From: Bacillota bacterium
GTDB taxonomy: Bacteria; Bacillota; UBA4882; UBA8346
DNA: 64,000 bases
Assembly (NCBI GenBank): GCA_023429995.1
Contig: JAEZCE010000073.1
Coordinates: 1 to 64,000, forward strand
Direction: 5' to 3'
How positions within the stretch are numbered: the first letter of the stretch is position 1; each line of letters opens with the position of its first letter. Shown piece after piece: positions 60,026 to 64,000 of the stretch. The notes under the pieces are model-generated. The model was not told the origin of the DNA and did not search any database. It worked only from the letters and a program-made list of their open reading frames with translations. Position numbers and translations under genes: made by a program.

Positions 60026-61639
60026 TCAATGCATCCTTTTTGCCTCCCGATAATCGGTGGGTGTCAAACCGAAATATTTCTTAAAGCAAATCGAAAAATA
60101 ATGCTGGTCGCTATACCCCACCGCCTCGGCGATCTGGTGCACTTTTACGGAAACATCATCCAGCAGGAGCCGGGCTTTCTCCATCCTGCGCCGGGTCAGA
60201 TATTCCACAAACGATTCTCCTACTTGTTGCTTAAAAAGACTCCGGAGATAATTAGGGCTGATAAATAATCGTCCTGCCACATCATCCAGGGAAAACTCCA
60301 TTTGCTCCAAGGAATTTTCAATAATCTCCTTGGTTTTTTCTACAATCGAATAGTTCTTGCCCAGCCGGGTCTTCTCAATCTCAGTACAACAGGAGAGAGA
60401 AAAGTCTACCAAAAAATACTCCAGCTCCGTTAGGGTCTCACAATGATATACCCTTTGGTAGGGATCCATCCCCAAAACCGAAATATTTCCTCCTACTTCG
60501 GCCACTGTCCGCAACAGCAACAGGGTTGTTTCAAAAACAAATTGTTTAACCCGCCCCGGTTCAATCGTTTGCTGTTTGCGATGATAATCAAAAATCCGCA
60601 AGGCAGAATGAGTTACCTGTTCTTTTTCACCCAGTTTCACCTGGAGCAATAATTGCTTCTCCAATTCCAGGGGCCATTGTGCCGGTGTTTCATTTTGAAG
60701 ATTGATATCTTCATAATTTACCAGGCTCCCGCTGCCTTTTAAAAAGCTAAACTGGATGGCGGTTTCGGCTTGGGAAAACGATTGGTCGACTGCGATCAAC
60801 TTTTCAGATAGCCGTCCCAATGCTGCATACGTGTCCACATGGAACTGATTTTGAACTGCCAGCATTACCCGGTGTAAATTTTGATTTAAGGTAATAAAAC
60901 TCTTTTGCCGGTCGGCTGAACGGATATCAAATAAGATAGCAAGCTTGTCTTCACTTAAAAAAAAGGGAAAGGGACGAATCTCTTCCAAAAATACGGATTC
61001 GACAACCTCTATCAAAAAACTTTGGGTAAGCCCCTTTTCCCCTGATTTTTCGGCTTTAGCGGACTGCAAATTTTTTAATTTGAGTAAAGCGACCCCAAAT
61101 AAGCATCCGGTCAGCTGCAAATCCAGTTCTTCCAATTTTTGAGCAATTTCCGGCTCCTCCATTTTTCCGGTGATTAAAGCCTGAAAGAACCATTCCCGTA
61201 ATAAAGGAAGGCTAACCGTTAACTTCTTTTGGAGCAGGGTGAGATCTTGTAGGAAATGAAACCGCTGGTCGAGTTCTTTTTTCACTCTCGTTAAAATGTC
61301 GATCAGCTGTCCCGCTTGCACCGGTTTTAAAATATAATCCTCAACGCCCAGTCGCAAGGCCTTTTGAGCATATTCAAAATCGTCATAACCGCTAATTATC
61401 AAAACTTTCAAATCGGGGTTGATGGATTTGGCCGTTTCAATCAATTCCAGGCCATTGACTGTGGGCATGCAGATGTCGGTGATGATTACATCCGGAGCCA
61501 ATTCCGGCAAAAGCTCCATTGCCTCCATTCCGCTGGCCGCTTCCCCTGCTACCACAAAACCATTATTCTTCAGGGATAAAACGTTAATGAGCCCGCGGCG
61601 GATAATGGGCTCATCATCCACTACTAAGATTTTGTACAT
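60026..61639 (-). CDS. AraC-type response regulator (YesN type), second system
   Basis: 537 residues. Receiver domain words are VVDDEPIIRRGLINVL, VIITDICMPTVNG (Asp) and YILKPVQAG; C-terminal AraC repeats include DDVAGRLFISPNYLRSLF and VHQIAEAVGYSDQHYFSICF, ending GLTPTDYREAK. The middle region differs from the first YesN. It is coupled to the kinase gene upstream (start overlaps its end). The likely target is the partly visible ABC operon at the right edge. Confidence 0.93.
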   Translation of the reverse strand: MYKILVVDDEPIIRRGLINVLSLKNNGFVVAGEAASGMEAMELLPELAPDVIITDICMPTVNGLELIETAKSINPDLKVLIISGYDDFEYAQKALRLGVEDYILKPVQAGQLIDILTRVKKELDQRFHFLQDLTLLQKKLTVSLPLLREWFFQALITGKMEEPEIAQKLEELDLQLTGCLFGVALLKLKNLQSAKAEKSGEKGLTQSFLIEVVESVFLEEIRPFPFFLSEDKLAILFDIRSADRQKSFITLNQNLHRVMLAVQNQFHVDTYAALGRLSEKLIAVDQSFSQAETAIQFSFLKGSGSLVNYEDINLQNETPAQWPLELEKQLLLQVKLGEKEQVTHSALRIFDYHRKQQTIEPGRVKQFVFETTLLLLRTVAEVGGNISVLGMDPYQRVYHCETLTELEYFLVDFSLSCCTEIEKTRLGKNYSIVEKTKEIIENSLEQMEFSLDDVAGRLFISPNYLRSLFKQQVGESFVEYLTRRRMEKARLLLDDVSVKVHQIAEAVGYSDQHYFSICFKKYFGLTPTDYREAKRMH

Positions 61640-63488
61640 ATTTTGCGATCTCCTCTTGGGTGACTGCCGGAATTAAGATCGTGACCTCCGTCCCCCGGCC
61701 CCACTCGCTCTTGAAATGTAAAGCATAATCTTCTCCAAAGTAAAGTTTGATCCGTTCATTGACATTATAAATTCCATAGCCTCTTTCCGCGAATAAGCGT
61801 TGTCCCTCGGGTATTCCTTCCTCCAGCCGGCGATTGATGAATTCCAGGGCAAGGGGTTGAATTCCGGCGCCATTATCGCAGACCTGAAATAAAACATCTT
61901 TACCGTTTTGCGCCATACCGCCGGTTATCGTAATGGAACCCGCTCCCGGTTTCTCTTTAATTCCATGATAAATTGCATTCTCTACCAAAGGCTGTAAAAT
62001 TAGTTTAATCGTCAGTAGATGCTGTACTTTGGGATCAACATCGATACTATAATTAAAATGCTCACCATAACGCATTTTTTGAATCGTCAAATAACTGGTA
62101 ACATTTTCAAGTTCATTTTTTATAGTGATGATATCCAGGCCTTTATTGAGTCCAGTCCGAAAAAGGGTTCCCAGGGCCATGGTCATTTGACTGATCTGGG
62201 TTGCCTTGATCTGATCGGCCATCCAATGAATCGAGTCCAACGTGTTATAAAGAAAATGGGGATTGATTTGGGCTTGTAAAGCTTTTAATTCCGCCTGTCT
62301 TTTTAACTGCTGTTCAAGTTTGACTTTTTCCTTCTCTGCTTGCAACTGAACAATGGTTTGATTTAACCTTTGAAACAATTCCCGAATTTCTTCCACCATA
62401 TAATTAAAACTTCGCCCCAAGTGTCCTACTTCATCACGATAAGGATATTCAAATTTTACATTCAGATTGCGCTGCGTTACCCGTTGAATCGTTTCTTCCA
62501 GCCTCACCAGGGGATGGGTGATGGTATTGGATAAAATCACCGCCAATACCAGCGTTACCACCATACAGGCTCCGGTCAGTATCAAGATAAAGAAACCAAA
62601 CTCATTCAATTGATGCAACAAAACCCGTTCCGATTTGATATTCACAATTCTCCAAGGCGCAACCGTCAGCCCCTGATAGCTGATGCTATAATTGACTCCC
62701 TTATAGCGTCGCATAATCCGGCCTTGTTCACCATGGGAAATTTGCTCTACCACGTCGGCATCAGCAAGAAACAACCGGGTGACCGGGTCATGATTGGAAA
62801 CAACTTCCCGCCCCTGGTTATCCAGGATCACCATCCAATTACCCGCTCCGGAATAAATCTTGCCCAAATACTCCAAAATGGCTTGTTGATCCAGATTCAC
62901 AACAATATAAAGATTACTGTTATATCCATCGATGGTAAATTGAAAAACCACCGGCACGACGGGATTGGTATCCCGGTAAATCTCGTCTTTCCGGCTGAGG
63001 CCCCAATAAACAGTCTGTCCCGGCCGATCATGAAGTTCTTGATAGAGCCGGGAAGTTGTAAAACGAAAATCAGGATTTTTGATTTTAGAGAATTCAAAGA
63101 ACTCCCCTTTGGGAGTACTCATAAAAACCGAGGAAGTAAATGACTCCGTGGATCGGATCTCCGAAAAGAAATTGGAAAACCGGGAAAGCGCCAAGGCATA
63201 ACGGTACTTCTCTTCATTAAATAAAAACGTTGAGAGCGTCGCATTAAAATCGGGATTCAGTTCCAATCCGTAAACCCGCCGGATAATTCCCTTTAGCTTT
63301 TCATCCAGAAAATTACCGGCCTGCATCAACAAATCAGCCGAACTCACATAAGCGTTCCGGTGAATTTCAGCAGCCACATAACGATATAAAAGCGCGGCTG
63401 ATATCAACAGGGAGAGCGCGATCAAAGTCATGCATGTCAAGGCGATTTTATTCTTCAGTTTCAGGTTTCGGAACCAGTCAAGCGCCAT
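61614..63488 (-). CDS. sensor histidine kinase (YesM type), second system
   Basis: 624 residues from ATG 63488 behind AAGGAAG; the frame to 63527 lacks support. The first membrane span is near 14-36 (IALTCMTLIALSLLISAALL), then an extracellular dCache-like domain with about 260 residues, a second span near 285-310, HAMP and a kinase part with the His in QINPHFLYNTLDSIHW and the ATP-binding words VCDNGAGIQP and GYGIYNVNERIKLYFG. Partner of the response regulator at 60026. Confidence 0.92.
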   Translation of the reverse strand: MALDWFRNLKLKNKIALTCMTLIALSLLISAALLYRYVAAEIHRNAYVSSADLLMQAGNFLDEKLKGIIRRVYGLELNPDFNATLSTFLFNEEKYRYALALSRFSNFFSEIRSTESFTSSVFMSTPKGEFFEFSKIKNPDFRFTTSRLYQELHDRPGQTVYWGLSRKDEIYRDTNPVVPVVFQFTIDGYNSNLYIVVNLDQQAILEYLGKIYSGAGNWMVILDNQGREVVSNHDPVTRLFLADADVVEQISHGEQGRIMRRYKGVNYSISYQGLTVAPWRIVNIKSERVLLHQLNEFGFFILILTGACMVVTLVLAVILSNTITHPLVRLEETIQRVTQRNLNVKFEYPYRDEVGHLGRSFNYMVEEIRELFQRLNQTIVQLQAEKEKVKLEQQLKRQAELKALQAQINPHFLYNTLDSIHWMADQIKATQISQMTMALGTLFRTGLNKGLDIITIKNELENVTSYLTIQKMRYGEHFNYSIDVDPKVQHLLTIKLILQPLVENAIYHGIKEKPGAGSITITGGMAQNGKDVLFQVCDNGAGIQPLALEFINRRLEEGIPEGQRLFAERGYGIYNVNERIKLYFGEDYALHFKSEWGRGTEVTILIPAVTQEEIAKYVQNLSSG

Positions 63489-63620
63489 TTTGGGTTCTTC
63501 CTTTTCAAAACTTACGCAGGATCCCATACCTTATTTCCCTATCCAAACCATTTTACCTTCAAAAAGAGCGTTTATTCCGCCTGCGCGGGTTGAAAAACCG
63601 GAATCCCTGATTTCTGCGGC

Positions 63621-64000
63621 TTATCCTTTGACTGCGCCTGAAGTAAGACCGGATATAAACTGTTTACTCGTAAAACAGTACAGAATTAATACCGGCAACA
63701 AAGAAATGGCCGCGCCCGCCGTCATGATGTTCCATTCAGCAGCGGCGTTGGCCGAATAACGGAGGCTGACCACTGCAACCGTTAATGGTTTCAATAACGG
63801 ATTGGCCATTGTAAAAATGAACGAGGTAATATAGTCATTCCAGGCTGTCCGGAAAGTAAAGAGCGCTACCACTCCCAAGATCGGTCGCAACAATGGCAAA
63901 ATAACATTCCAATAGACCCGGAAATAACTGCAGCCATCGATTAATGCCGCCTCATCAAGCTCCTTGGGCAAAGTTTTAATGAACCCGATGGTCAAAAAGA
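63621..64000 (-). CDS. carbohydrate ABC transporter permease (MalG type), 5' end outside window
   Basis: The last 126 codons of a permease; the start lies beyond 64000. LPKELDEAALIDGCSYFRVY is the EAA loop, and the end reads QFISGLTSGAVKG, as in the MalG-type protein at 53286. It is the downstream-most gene of a second ABC operon, transcribed toward the second YesM gene about 130 bases away. Substrate unknown. Confidence 0.92.
   Translation of the reverse strand, partial: FLTIGFIKTLPKELDEAALIDGCSYFRVYWNVILPLLRPILGVVALFTFRTAWNDYITSFIFTMANPLLKPLTVAVVSLRYSANAAAEWNIMTAGAAISLLPVLILYCFTSKQFISGLTSGAVKG

Overview
The window looks like a low-to-medium GC, spore-forming Bacillota chromosome. Shine-Dalgarno sites are strong (GGAGG types) and there is a YunB-type sporulation gene. 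Other pointers are LuxS with MTA/SAH nucleosidase, a clostridial-type fused PurL, a HydB-like NuoE/NuoF pair, a B12-dependent ribonucleotide reductase and YesM/YesN two-component systems beside sugar ABC transporters. An anaerobic saccharolytic lineage near Limnochordia/Hydrogenispora is my guess only. No rRNA, tRNA or CRISPR array was seen. Layout: (1) Positions 1-6660 are an accessory island. It holds three small XRE regulators (one cut by the window edge), an N-terminally shortened DUF4928 restriction-type protein, a DUF559 endonuclease-like ORF next to a 327-bp tandem repeat of G-rich hairpins, a duplicated small helical-protein gene, a DUF6338 membrane protein behind two microproteins, a GxxExxY protein bounded by inverted short repeats with a decayed second copy, and a membrane-anchored hypothetical protein. 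(2) 6665-8998 is class II ribonucleotide reductase. (3) 9606-18778 is a sugar operon reading leftward: DeoR regulator, RbsABC-type transporter, M42 peptidase, FGGY kinase and BtpA/SgcQ protein. It resembles the E. coli sgc cluster but with an ABC transporter, and it is bracketed by 65-bp direct repeats. (4) 19380-24537 holds a secreted calcium-loop protein, two degenerate M16 peptidase-like proteins and, divergently, a secreted repeat-rich protein. (5) 24586-27251 is a NuoE/NuoF pair, followed by a SPOR protein and PurL with a divergent LysR gene. (6) 33815-45984 is mostly housekeeping: SDR epimerase, two HAD phosphatases, Nudix, MtnN-LuxS, aspartate aminotransferase, phosphofructokinase, an RfaE2-like nucleotidyltransferase, PAP2 phosphatase, M20 peptidase, HD phosphohydrolase and YunB. 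(7) 46249-48489 is a class A penicillin-binding protein flanked by MITE-like elements. (8) 48648-56392 is a mannoside operon: ABC transporter, beta-mannosidase, zinc dehydrogenase, and D-lyxose/D-mannose isomerase. (9) 56605-64000 carries two convergent YesM/YesN systems and the end of another sugar permease gene. How the genes fit together: sugar uptake dominates the right half. Mannosides would be imported, hydrolysed to mannose, isomerised to fructose and passed to glycolysis. The sgc-like operon handles an unknown sugar through an FGGY kinase. The YesMN pairs probably sense extracellular sugars and switch on the adjacent ABC operons. The left island carries no such pathway; it is dominated by small regulators, nuclease-like ORFs and their repeats.
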